This document shows, one piece after another, positions 1 through 6,745 of a stretch of 32,023 nucleotides of DNA. This stretch comes from Psychrobacter sp. UBA3483 (lineage in GTDB: Bacteria > Pseudomonadota > Gammaproteobacteria > Pseudomonadales > Moraxellaceae). The position numbers and the translations under genes were made by a program. Location: positions 1-32,023 of the forward strand of contig NZ_DFQS01000012.1 in NCBI RefSeq assembly GCF_002377905.1, in the 5' to 3' direction. The notes beneath the pieces were generated by a model, which saw only the letters and a program-made list of their open reading frames with translations, had not been told where the DNA came from and searched no databases. Numbering within the stretch: position 1 is the first letter of the stretch; every line of letters starts with the position of its first letter.

Positions 1-65
1 TTTCGAAGTTGAGAGTGGGGTTTTAATAGTACTTTTTAATCATAAAATCTTGCTAAAACGGTAGT

Positions 66-95
66 GGCCTAATCTTAAAATAGTAAGATTAAGCC
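66..95. terminator. Hairpin downstream of nrdB, possible weak terminator
   Basis: A 12-base stem with one mismatch (arms 66-77 and 84-95, core AATCTTA/TAAGATT) lies about 55 bases beyond the nrdB stop. There is no uninterrupted T-run directly after it on the minus strand, so termination is only plausible. It is the only stem-loop seen between nrdB and the window edge. Confidence 0.4.
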
Positions 96-148
96 ATGAC
101 ATTCATGAGCTTAAAGTTAAACGTCTTAAGGTTTAGAGCTCAAAGCTC

Positions 149-1282
149 TTAAAGCTCAAAGTCGTCAAAATCGCTATTTGATAAATCTGAATCAATTTGA
201 CCGACCAAGTATGAGCTGATTTCGGTTTCTTGCGGCGCAACTTGCACGTTATCAGACGACAACCAAGTATTGATCCATGGAATCGGGTTTGATTTTGAGT
301 TCGGGAACGCGACTGGCAAGCCAACCGCTTCCATACGTAAATTGGTGATATATTCAATATATTGGCAAAGGATATCTTTATTTAAGCCGATCATTGAGCC
401 GTCTTTAAACAGATAACCGGCCCATTCTTTTTCTTGCTGCGCCGCTTTGGTAAAGATTTCGATGCTTTCATCGAAACATTCATTGGCAATCTCGACCATT
501 TCTGGATCGTCACGACCATTACGCATCAAGTTTAGGATATGCTGCGTCCCAGTTAAATGCAGCGCCTCATCACGAGCGATTAATTTAATAATCTTGGCAT
601 TACCTTCCATCAGCTTGCGCTCAGCAAAGGCAAACGAGCAGGCAAACGACACATAAAAACGAATGGCTTCTAAGACGTTGACCGCCATCAAGCATAAATA
701 CAGCTGCTTTTTCAGCGATTTTAAGCTAACCGTCACTTCTTTACCATTGACGGTATGCGTGCCTGCGCCATACATATTGTAAAGCTGTGAGTCGTAGTAC
801 AAATCATCGTAGTACTTGGCGATATCAGAGGCGCGCTCTAAGATGTGCTCATTTTGCATAATGTCATCGAAGACCACGCCGGGATCATTGACGATATTAC
901 GAATGATATGGGTATAGCTGCGCGAGTGGATGGTCTCAGAAAACGTCCAAGTCTCAATCCACGTCTCAAGCTCAGGAATTGACACCAGCGGCAATAGCAC
1001 CACGTTTGGGCTACGACCTTGAATAGAGTCGAGTAGGGTCTGATACTTTAGGTTACTGATAAAGATGTGCTGTTCATGCGACGACAGGTTGCCATAATCG
1101 ATACGGTCTTTTGAGACGTCGACTTCTTCTGGACGCCAAAAGAACGACAGCTGCTTTTCAATCAACTGCTCAAAGATAGGGTGTTTTTGTTGGTCATAAC
1201 GCGCCACGTTGACCGGCTGACCAAAAAACATCGGCTCTGTTAGCGCATTGTTTGGCGTTTGAGAAAAAATCGAGTAAGTCAT
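149..1282 (-). CDS. nrdB: Ribonucleoside-diphosphate reductase class Ia, beta subunit (R2)
   Basis: The small subunit carries the diferric-tyrosyl radical that NrdA uses to reduce ribonucleoside diphosphates to deoxyribonucleotides in the cytosol. From the chosen start the protein has 377 residues, the usual length for the family. The full metal and radical set is visible: D85, E116, H119, E205, E239 and H242 as iron ligands and Y123 as radical site, each one position beyond its E. coli counterpart. The acidic tail ending in DFDDFEL is the peptide that docks into NrdA. The ATG at 1282 is chosen because AAGGTGG stands just upstream; the longer open frame to 1318 adds residues that do not look like NrdB. 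The gene lies on the same strand as nrdA, but 1.9 kb of accessory genes separate them, so it probably has its own promoter. Confidence 0.97.
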   Translation of the reverse strand: MTYSIFSQTPNNALTEPMFFGQPVNVARYDQQKHPIFEQLIEKQLSFFWRPEEVDVSKDRIDYGNLSSHEQHIFISNLKYQTLLDSIQGRSPNVVLLPLVSIPELETWIETWTFSETIHSRSYTHIIRNIVNDPGVVFDDIMQNEHILERASDIAKYYDDLYYDSQLYNMYGAGTHTVNGKEVTVSLKSLKKQLYLCLMAVNVLEAIRFYVSFACSFAFAERKLMEGNAKIIKLIARDEALHLTGTQHILNLMRNGRDDPEMVEIANECFDESIEIFTKAAQQEKEWAGYLFKDGSMIGLNKDILCQYIEYITNLRMEAVGLPVAFPNSKSNPIPWINTWLSSDNVQVAPQETEISSYLVGQIDSDLSNSDFDDFEL

Positions 1283-1321
1283 AGTTCCACCTTTATAAGT
1301 GCTACAGTTGTGAATCAAAAG

Positions 1322-1350
1322 TTTAAAATACGGTTATAAGATATTGGCAA
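1322..1350 (-). promoter_or_regulatory. Candidate nrdB promoter
   Basis: On the minus strand TTGCCA (1345-1350) and TTTAAA (1322-1327) are 17 bases apart, about 40 bases upstream of the nrdB start. The match to the sigma-70 consensus is moderate. It is proposed because a terminator follows nrdA and because the preceding gene belongs to a toxin-antitoxin locus, so nrdB needs independent transcription. Confidence 0.3.
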
Positions 1351-1357
1351 AACAGCG

Positions 1358-1729
1358 TTATAGGTTCTCTAAAGATATTTGCGTTGGTTCTTGTCCATCA
1401 TTCATATACGCTTTAAAAATCTCGCTAAGCTCACTATCGTCTAAGCTTTCTAGCTCATCGATAGCACTTTTACGCAGCGTACTTAATTCTACCTCTGCGG
1501 CTTTCTGAACTTCTTTTTTTGTCTGCTTTTTAACGGGTTTTTTTGCTGGTCTTGGCGCGTCCATCTTTTCTACTGCGCTACTATCTAATTGCTGACGAAC
1601 CTCTTCGATATCGACTGCTACTTGCACGATATGCGAGCCACCATCATTTAGGTCGGAAAATACGTTAGGGATAAACAAACCACCGTCTTTGATGATTGCG
1701 GTATATTGCACGTCTATGACCTCCGTCAT
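1358..1729 (-). CDS. Third gene of a relE-type toxin-antitoxin locus, antitoxin-like tail
   Basis: I do not recognise the family of this 123-residue protein. The N-terminal 45 residues look like short beta strands (IIKDGGLFIPNVFSDL), somewhat like small AF2212/DUF104-type antitoxins; this is only a visual impression. Residues about 60-85 are lysine- and alanine-rich and probably a flexible linker or helix. The last 16 residues, YMNDGQEPTQISLENL, closely resemble the tail of the antitoxin two genes upstream (RMNDGQVPVKVTLDDL). The gene starts 22 bases after the toxin stop and so probably belongs to the same transcript. It may be a second neutralising partner, a regulator, or a fusion that captured the antitoxin tail. 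The ATG at 1729 has no strong ribosome-binding site. Confidence 0.75.
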   Translation of the reverse strand: MTEVIDVQYTAIIKDGGLFIPNVFSDLNDGGSHIVQVAVDIEEVRQQLDSSAVEKMDAPRPAKKPVKKQTKKEVQKAAEVELSTLRKSAIDELESLDDSELSEIFKAYMNDGQEPTQISLENL

Positions 1730-1751
1730 TTTTATTCTGTCTGTGTTTCAA

Positions 1752-2039
1752 TTATGGTTGGCGCGACACAAGGCTTTCATATACTTTGTTATTCTCTCTT
1801 TTGCCTACTGCTAGTACATAAACCACGATCACGTCATCTTTGACGGTATAAACCAGACGATAGCCGATGGTGCGTAGTTTGATTTTATAGGCGTCTGCAT
1901 GTCCTGAAAGTTTTGAAGCAGGAACACGAGGGTTTAACAATCGCTGCTGTAATTTTTTCTTAAACTGCTGCTGAATACTAGGCGCTAACTTTTTCCATTC
2001 TTTTAATGCTAAAGGATGAAACTCAAGATTATAAGTCAT
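1752..2039 (-). CDS. relE: RelE-family mRNA interferase toxin
   Basis: RelE toxins cut mRNA in the ribosomal A site and stop growth when the antitoxin is lost. The 95-residue protein matches E. coli RelE along its whole length (ALKEWKKL near the start, YKIKLRTIGYRLVY in the middle, VGKRE near the end). The residues required for catalysis in RelE, K52, K54, R61, R81 and Y87, occur at exactly the same positions, so the toxin should be active. The start codon overlaps the end of the upstream antitoxin gene by 11 bases, the usual translational coupling of such pairs. The adjacent antitoxin is of Phd/YefM type rather than the classical RelB type, a known mixed pairing. Confidence 0.93.
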   Translation of the reverse strand: MTYNLEFHPLALKEWKKLAPSIQQQFKKKLQQRLLNPRVPASKLSGHADAYKIKLRTIGYRLVYTVKDDVIVVYVLAVGKRENNKVYESLVSRQP

Positions 2040-2280
2040 CCAACGTTACCTTTACAGGTACTTGCCCGTCATTCATACGTGCGTCAACGGTTTGACTTAA
2101 TGCCATATCGTCCATCGCTTCCATCATGCGCTCATACATATCTGTTGAAACTAAATAAGCCACAGGTTTGTTATGATTTAAAATAGCAATGGATTCACCA
2201 TCCGACTGTTTAATCAGTGCCGAAGGATTGTTTTTCAGCTCTGAGATGCTGGCTGTCTGTGTCGCAAATATTGGTTGCAT
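2029..2280 (-). CDS. Phd/YefM-type antitoxin
   Basis: This 83-residue protein has the Phd/YefM layout. The N-terminal DNA-binding fold includes SISELKNNPSALIKQ, followed by the strand pair around AILNHNKPVAYLVS, then a helix (MYERMMEAMDDMAL) and a toxin-binding tail ending VKVTLDDL. It should neutralise the RelE toxin encoded immediately downstream and repress the operon. GGAG lies eight bases before the ATG. A perfect 12-bp palindrome 38 bases upstream of the start is a natural autoregulatory operator. The tail motif MNDGQxP recurs in the third gene of the locus. Confidence 0.9.
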   Translation of the reverse strand: MQPIFATQTASISELKNNPSALIKQSDGESIAILNHNKPVAYLVSTDMYERMMEAMDDMALSQTVDARMNDGQVPVKVTLDDL

Positions 2281-2317
2281 GACTCATTCTCCGCTAAAAA
2301 TATGCTCTAAATATAGG

Positions 2318-2329
2318 GCTAATATTAGC
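2318..2329. promoter_or_regulatory. Palindromic operator candidate of the toxin-antitoxin operon
   Basis: GCTAATATTAGC is a perfect 12-bp palindrome 38 bases upstream of the antitoxin start, next to an AT-rich TATATT stretch that could be the -10 element. Phd/YefM antitoxins bind such short palindromes to repress their own operon. Binding here is inferred from position and symmetry. Confidence 0.5.
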
Positions 2330-2452
2330 ACGAAAATTAGGTCTTAATTGTTAATCTATTTATTTAAAAAACTGTGAGTAGGTTGGTGTTGAAAAATGAG
2401 ACTTAACGAATTACTTATTTACAATCGTTGGGTGTCGCAAACTCCAATCAAC

Positions 2453-3181
2453 CTACGATTGTTGCTTTCTTTCCAGTGGTAAGCCTATACCTCTAGGAAA
2501 TGGTTCTTCACCAAGTAGGTAGCACTCTTTATCAAATTCGTAGGGTATAGCAGCAAGACTTCCATCAAATAGTCTTCTTGCAATATGTCCATCCAACTTT
2601 TTCTTATAAAAGCTAGGTAGTCCTCCTGTATAGACATTTCCCAAAAAAACTAAAGTAAATTCTGCTAAATACTTTGGATATTTATTGCTAGGATAGAAAA
2701 CGGTTAAACTTAAGGCTCCAGAAAACGTGACTACTAATGGACAAGTTTTTTTATTTAACTTCAGCTTGAAGTTACCTAGAAGAAAAATTAAACAAAAAAT
2801 AAAGTCTCTAAAAGACGGGCTATGTATATTTCTAGAAAGAGGATAAATCCCGACCATTCCAAAAACTGAATACAATTCATCTAAGATTTCATTGTTAAAG
2901 CCTATCGAAAATGGTACTTCTATCGTTGGTCGTTTACCACCCAGCATATCACCAGTATTTTCTTCAAAATATTTGATAGCAGGTTTGAGATTCTTAATTG
3001 CCATTCCACGATCTTTAAGATTAGGATGCGCTATAAAGTCTCCTAATTCTTTAAAAATACTTCCATGATTAGTACCATCTCGACTTGCAGTAATAAAAAG
3101 CGCTATATTGTCTTGATCGAAAGTTTGATCCTTGTATTTCTCATAGAAGTTTTTTATCTGATACTCGGTATATGCATTCAT
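2453..3181 (-). CDS. Hypothetical protein, unrecognised, accessory
   Basis: I do not recognise this 242-residue protein. It starts with a charged, probably helical segment, followed by a stretch (about residues 28-65) containing SRDGTNHG and IAHPNLKDRG. One hydrophobic run around residues 127-140 (FIFCLIFLLGNF) is too short and isolated to call a membrane segment with confidence. The C-terminal third is rich in Tyr, Phe, Gly and Lys. The gene is noticeably more AT-rich than its neighbours and uses many AAA, TTT and AAT codons, which suggests recent acquisition. It sits between the nrdA terminator and the toxin-antitoxin locus, a typical position for defence or cargo genes, but nothing in the sequence assigns it such a role. 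GGAA lies four bases upstream of the ATG. Confidence 0.7.
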   Translation of the reverse strand: MNAYTEYQIKNFYEKYKDQTFDQDNIALFITASRDGTNHGSIFKELGDFIAHPNLKDRGMAIKNLKPAIKYFEENTGDMLGGKRPTIEVPFSIGFNNEILDELYSVFGMVGIYPLSRNIHSPSFRDFIFCLIFLLGNFKLKLNKKTCPLVVTFSGALSLTVFYPSNKYPKYLAEFTLVFLGNVYTGGLPSFYKKKLDGHIARRLFDGSLAAIPYEFDKECYLLGEEPFPRGIGLPLERKQQS

Positions 3182-3202
3182 ATGATTCCAGTACCTTGTA
3201 GA

Positions 3203-3242
3203 TAAGAATAAACAGCGGGCTTAACCCAAAAGCCAAACCCGC
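3203..3242 (-). terminator. Rho-independent terminator after nrdA
   Basis: On the minus strand a GC-rich stem (GCGGG paired with CCCGC, flanked by TT/AA pairs, 3215-3242) is followed by a T-rich TGTTTATTCTT run. It lies 15 bases after the nrdA stop, so nrdA is probably transcribed separately from the accessory genes and nrdB beyond it. Confidence 0.65.
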
Positions 3243-3256
3243 CATTCATCACTTGC

Positions 3257-5533
3257 TTAAATCTTACAAGCCCCGCCAGCACAATCATCTTCCATATCCG
3301 CTTGGGCATCATTCGCACCATCACGGGTGTTATGGTAATACAAAGTCTTCACGCCAAGCTTATACGCCGTCAACAAGTCTTTTAGCAATACCTTCATCGG
3401 TACACGCTGACCATCAAAGCGCGTTGGGTCATAGTTGGTATTGGCAGAGATACTTTGATCGACGAACTTCTGCATGATAGCGACCAGCTTTAGGTAACCG
3501 TCATTGTTCGGCATTTGCCATAGTAGCTCGTACTGATCTTTTAGCTTATCAATTTCAGGCACCACTTGCTTTAAGATGCCATCTTTTGATGCTTTGATAG
3601 ACACCAGACCTCGTGGTGGCTCGATACCGTTGGTCGCGTTGGCGATCTGACTAGAAGTTTCAGACGGCATCAATGCAGTTAGGGTAGAGTTGCGCAGACC
3701 ATGAGTGGTGATTTCAGTGCGTAGCGTTTCCCAATCGAGATGTAGCGGCTCTTGGCAGATTTTATCTAAGTCTTTTTTATAGGTATCAATCGGCAAGATA
3801 CCTTGCGAGTAAGTCGTCTCATTAAAGGCAGGGCACGCACCTTGCTCTTTTGCCAATTTGTTTGACGCTTTTAAGAGATAGTACTGTAGCGCTTCAAAGG
3901 TTTGATGCGTTAGACCAAGCGCGCTGCCGTCTGAATAGCGCACGCCATTTTTGGCTAAATAATACGCATAGTTGATCACGCCAACACCTAAGGTACGGCG
4001 ACGCATACTGCCATTTTCAGCGGCTTTAACAGGATAGTCTTGATAGTCGAGTAGGGCATCAAGGGCGCGGACGATTAGTTCGGCTGGCTCTTCGATATCG
4101 CTAACGTTTTCAACTTTACCTAGGTTAACCGCTGATAGCGTACAAAGGGCAATCTCGCCAGTTTCGTCATTGATATTATCAAGTGGCTTGGTCGGTAGGG
4201 CGATTTCCATACATAGGTTTGACTGGCGAATCGGTGCAACTGTGGCGTCAAATGGGCTATGGGTGTTGCAATGGTCGACGTTTTGGATATAGATACGACC
4301 AGTGCTGGCGCGTTCTTGCATCATCAGACTAAATAGCTCTGTCGCTGGAATTTGACGGCTACGAATGTTAGGGTCATTCTCGTATTTGGTATAGAGCGCT
4401 TCAAATTTGTCTTGATCTTCAAAGAACGCATCATACAAGCCTGGGACATCAGACGGTGAAAACAGCGAGATATCTTGACCTTTAATCAAACGGGTATACA
4501 TGGTTTTATTTAACTGAACGCCGTAGTCCATATGACGGACACGGTTGTCTTCAACGCCGCGGTTGTTTTTTAGCACCAACAATGACTCAACTTCTAAATG
4601 CCATAATGGGTAAAACAACGTCGCTGCACCACCACGGACGCCGCCTTGTGAGCAGCATTTCACCGCCGTTTGGAACAGTTTGTAGAAGGGAATACAGCCA
4701 GTATGCTGGGCTTCACCGCCACGGATAGGGCTACCAAGGGCGCGGATACGACCAGCGTTGATGCCGATGCCAGCGCGCTGCGACACATAACGGACGATGG
4801 CGCTGGTGGTGGCGTTGATAGAGTCTAGGCTATCACCACATTCGATTAGGACGCACGAGCTAAACTGGCGCGACGGCGTACGTACACCTGACATGATAGG
4901 CGTTGGTAGCGAGATTTTAAATTGTGAGGTCGCATCATAAAAGCGTTTGACATAGCTTAAGCGCTCGCCCTTGTCATAATTGGCAAACAAACACATACCA
5001 ACGAGCATATATAAGAACTGCGGACTCTCGTAAACGGTCTTGGTCACGCGGTCTTGCACGAGGTATTTACCCGCCATTTGCTCAACGGCAGCATAAGCCA
5101 AATTCATATCGCGCCAGTGGTCGAGGTATTCTTCTAATTCATCAAATTCCGCACGGCTATAGTCGGCTAGGATATGTTCGTCGTATTTACCAGCATCGGT
5201 CAACGTTTTGACATGGTCATACAGATGCGGCGGAGTGAATTTGTTATAAGCAATTTTACGTAAATGGAAGATGGCCAAGCGCGCGGCTAAATACTGATAG
5301 TCAGGCGTGGTCTCAGAGATAAGATCAGCGGCTGACTTAATGATGGTTTCGTGAATATCACGCGTTCTGATACCGTCATAAAACTGAATATGCGACTTTA
5401 GCTCAACTTGCGATACCGACACATTATCTAAATCATGAGCTGCCCACTCGATAACCTTGTGAATCTTGTCTAAATCAATGGGCTCTAAACGTCCATCACG
5501 TTTGGTTACTTTGATATTATCGATATGTGTCAT
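3257..5533 (-). CDS. nrdA: Ribonucleoside-diphosphate reductase class Ia, alpha subunit (R1)
   Basis: The large subunit binds nucleoside diphosphates and carries out reduction to deoxynucleotides in the cytosol, using the radical of NrdB. The protein has 758 residues (E. coli 761). The N-terminal ATP-cone, starting VTKRDGRLEPIDLDKI (residues 8-23), indicates allosteric activity control by ATP/dATP. Active-site residues are all present two positions beyond E. coli: C227, N439, C441, E443 and C464. The C-terminal pair C751/C756 in CAGGACKI is the thioredoxin/glutaredoxin-reducible tail. The N-terminus is standard and the start ATG has AGG-rich sequence upstream. Regulation is probably by NrdR, since two box-like sites lie about 200 bases upstream. 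The partner gene nrdB is unusually displaced by 1.9 kb. Confidence 0.98.
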   Translation of the reverse strand: MTHIDNIKVTKRDGRLEPIDLDKIHKVIEWAAHDLDNVSVSQVELKSHIQFYDGIRTRDIHETIIKSAADLISETTPDYQYLAARLAIFHLRKIAYNKFTPPHLYDHVKTLTDAGKYDEHILADYSRAEFDELEEYLDHWRDMNLAYAAVEQMAGKYLVQDRVTKTVYESPQFLYMLVGMCLFANYDKGERLSYVKRFYDATSQFKISLPTPIMSGVRTPSRQFSSCVLIECGDSLDSINATTSAIVRYVSQRAGIGINAGRIRALGSPIRGGEAQHTGCIPFYKLFQTAVKCCSQGGVRGGAATLFYPLWHLEVESLLVLKNNRGVEDNRVRHMDYGVQLNKTMYTRLIKGQDISLFSPSDVPGLYDAFFEDQDKFEALYTKYENDPNIRSRQIPATELFSLMMQERASTGRIYIQNVDHCNTHSPFDATVAPIRQSNLCMEIALPTKPLDNINDETGEIALCTLSAVNLGKVENVSDIEEPAELIVRALDALLDYQDYPVKAAENGSMRRRTLGVGVINYAYYLAKNGVRYSDGSALGLTHQTFEALQYYLLKASNKLAKEQGACPAFNETTYSQGILPIDTYKKDLDKICQEPLHLDWETLRTEITTHGLRNSTLTALMPSETSSQIANATNGIEPPRGLVSIKASKDGILKQVVPEIDKLKDQYELLWQMPNNDGYLKLVAIMQKFVDQSISANTNYDPTRFDGQRVPMKVLLKDLLTAYKLGVKTLYYHNTRDGANDAQADMEDDCAGGACKI

Positions 5534-5727
5534 GCTGACCTCGTAAGTTGATTGCTAGGTAGTTATTTATAATGTTGCTTTATAGGCTGCTGCGCGGTTA
5601 AGACTGGCAGACATACTTTGTCACGCTATCTTTCAGACGCTATCTGTTTTAAGACAAGAAATCCTGTCATGGTAGTTTTTTTAGGCAAAACGATGCCGCG
5701 GCTCATAGTGACGGTTTAAATCACTGA

Positions 5728-5743
5728 GCACTACATATAGCGT
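5728..5743. promoter_or_regulatory. Candidate NrdR box 1
   Basis: gcaCTACATATAGcgt matches the recalled NrdR consensus acaCwAtATaTwGtgt at nine of ten core positions and at several flanking bases. It lies 32 bases from the second box, the expected paired spacing of about three helical turns, and about 200 bases upstream of nrdA. NrdR represses ribonucleotide reductase genes when dATP is high. Confidence 0.65.
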
Positions 5744-5759
5744 ATTTGTTAGCAGGTGG

Positions 5760-5775
5760 ACACAATATAGCGGGA
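5760..5775. promoter_or_regulatory. Candidate NrdR box 2
   Basis: acaCAATATAGCGgga (complement tccCGCTATATTGtgt) matches eight of ten core positions and one complete flank of the NrdR consensus. Its CAATATAGC core is repeated in inverted orientation at 5789-5797, so a third half-site or a hairpin is also possible. Confidence 0.6.
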
Positions 5776-6003
5776 AAATTTTGAAAATGCTATATTGATT
5801 TTAAGGGTAAACTATGTTGATGCGAGGGTAAAGCGTGTCCAAATTTTGGCAAAGGACGATGGGATAAGGGTTAGACGCCGATAAGGAAAATAATAAAAGT
5901 TTTGTAAAAAATGGCGCGAATTTACTTTTTATTGTTGGCTAAATTTATAAGGGCAAATTGTCTAAATAGCAGTTATATTTCGGGTGGAGATTGTACCGCA
6001 GAC

Positions 6004-6036
6004 AATAAAAAATCGCCACCCATATGAGTGACGATT
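6004..6036 (-). terminator. Rho-independent terminator after the ybeD-like gene
   Basis: On the minus strand an 11-bp stem with G-T wobbles (arms 6011-6021 and 6026-6036, loop ATAT) is followed by TTTTTTATT. It lies about 45 bases beyond the stop codon. Confidence 0.75.
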
Positions 6037-6081
6037 CGGATGAAAAATGAGCTGGATTTTTTTAAATCTACAAAACTGCCG

Positions 6082-6504
6082 TTAAACCACCATACGTACG
6101 GTTTTTGCATTATCAAGCGCCGCATAAAGCGTGTTCACTTGCTCAACGGTGGTTAAGTATAAATTGGCACGTACCGAATGGAAGCGTCCCGTTTTCGATG
6201 GTTTGACTTCCATAGAGGCCAAATCAAACTCAGGGAACTGGCTACCCAAGATAAGCTTCACTTCATTAAGTAAGCTGTCATGCTCACCTTCGTGACCGAT
6301 GATGCTAAGCGGGTAGTTCATTGGGAACTGCCACAGCTCAGGGTTTTGCACGTCGGTTTTTTTGCCTTTTAAGATACCGTCATTGGCGACCAATTCTGTC
6401 ACTTTAACTTCTCTTTTAGAGGTTTGACTGGCATTGTTGCCTTGGTTTTCGGTGCTCGAGTTGTCAGTGTTTGGAGTAGTGGTGTCTTTTGGATCATCAG
6501 TCAT
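6082..6504 (-). CDS. ybeD: YbeD/DUF493 family protein
   Basis: The C-terminal 90 residues match E. coli YbeD: a WQFPMNYPLSIIG strand, the KPSKTGRFHSV motif (YbeD KPSSKGNYHSV) and the ending VRMVV. The family adopts a small ferredoxin-like alpha/beta fold similar to the regulatory domain of serine dehydrogenases; its physiological role is not established. This protein has 140 residues against 87 in E. coli. The extra 50 residues at the N-terminus are Thr-, Asn- and Ser-rich and probably disordered. AAGGA seven to ten bases before the ATG supports the start. In enterobacteria the gene neighbours lipB; here it stands alone between nrdA and rpoD. Confidence 0.88.
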   Translation of the reverse strand: MTDDPKDTTTPNTDNSSTENQGNNASQTSKREVKVTELVANDGILKGKKTDVQNPELWQFPMNYPLSIIGHEGEHDSLLNEVKLILGSQFPEFDLASMEVKPSKTGRFHSVRANLYLTTVEQVNTLYAALDNAKTVRMVV

Positions 6505-6669
6505 GATGTGGTCCTTATTTTTTATTAAGATATGAGTGATTTGGCTAAGCGCTTTATTGACTATTTATAAGGGCATTAGGCCTATTATTCAAGAGCTAGA
6601 ATGCAGATGACAACATATTCTTAACAATCACGCGATGTCAAAGATAGCGAATTAATATTTGGCAGCCAC

Positions 6670-6698
6670 AAAAAAGCTGAGACATGCTCAGCTTTTTT
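6670..6698. terminator. Bidirectional terminator after rpoD
   Basis: GCTGAG and CTCAGC (6676-6681, 6687-6692) form a perfect stem with a five-base loop, flanked by six A on one side and six T on the other, so it can end transcription on either strand. It lies about 50 bases beyond the rpoD stop. Confidence 0.88.
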
Positions 6699-6745
6699 GA
6701 TGTGACGTTAAGAGATTTTTAGACAATGAATCCTGTCTAGATAAA

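Larger units (their letters stand above)
5534..6081. other. 548-bp intergenic region upstream of nrdA
   Basis: There is no convincing reading frame. The region holds the minus-strand terminator of the ybeD-like gene at its right end, the paired NrdR-box-like sites at 5728-5775, and an additional inverted copy of CAATATAGC at 5789-5797. The rest is AT-rich and presumably contains the nrdA promoter and a leader of up to 200 bases. Confidence 0.7.
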
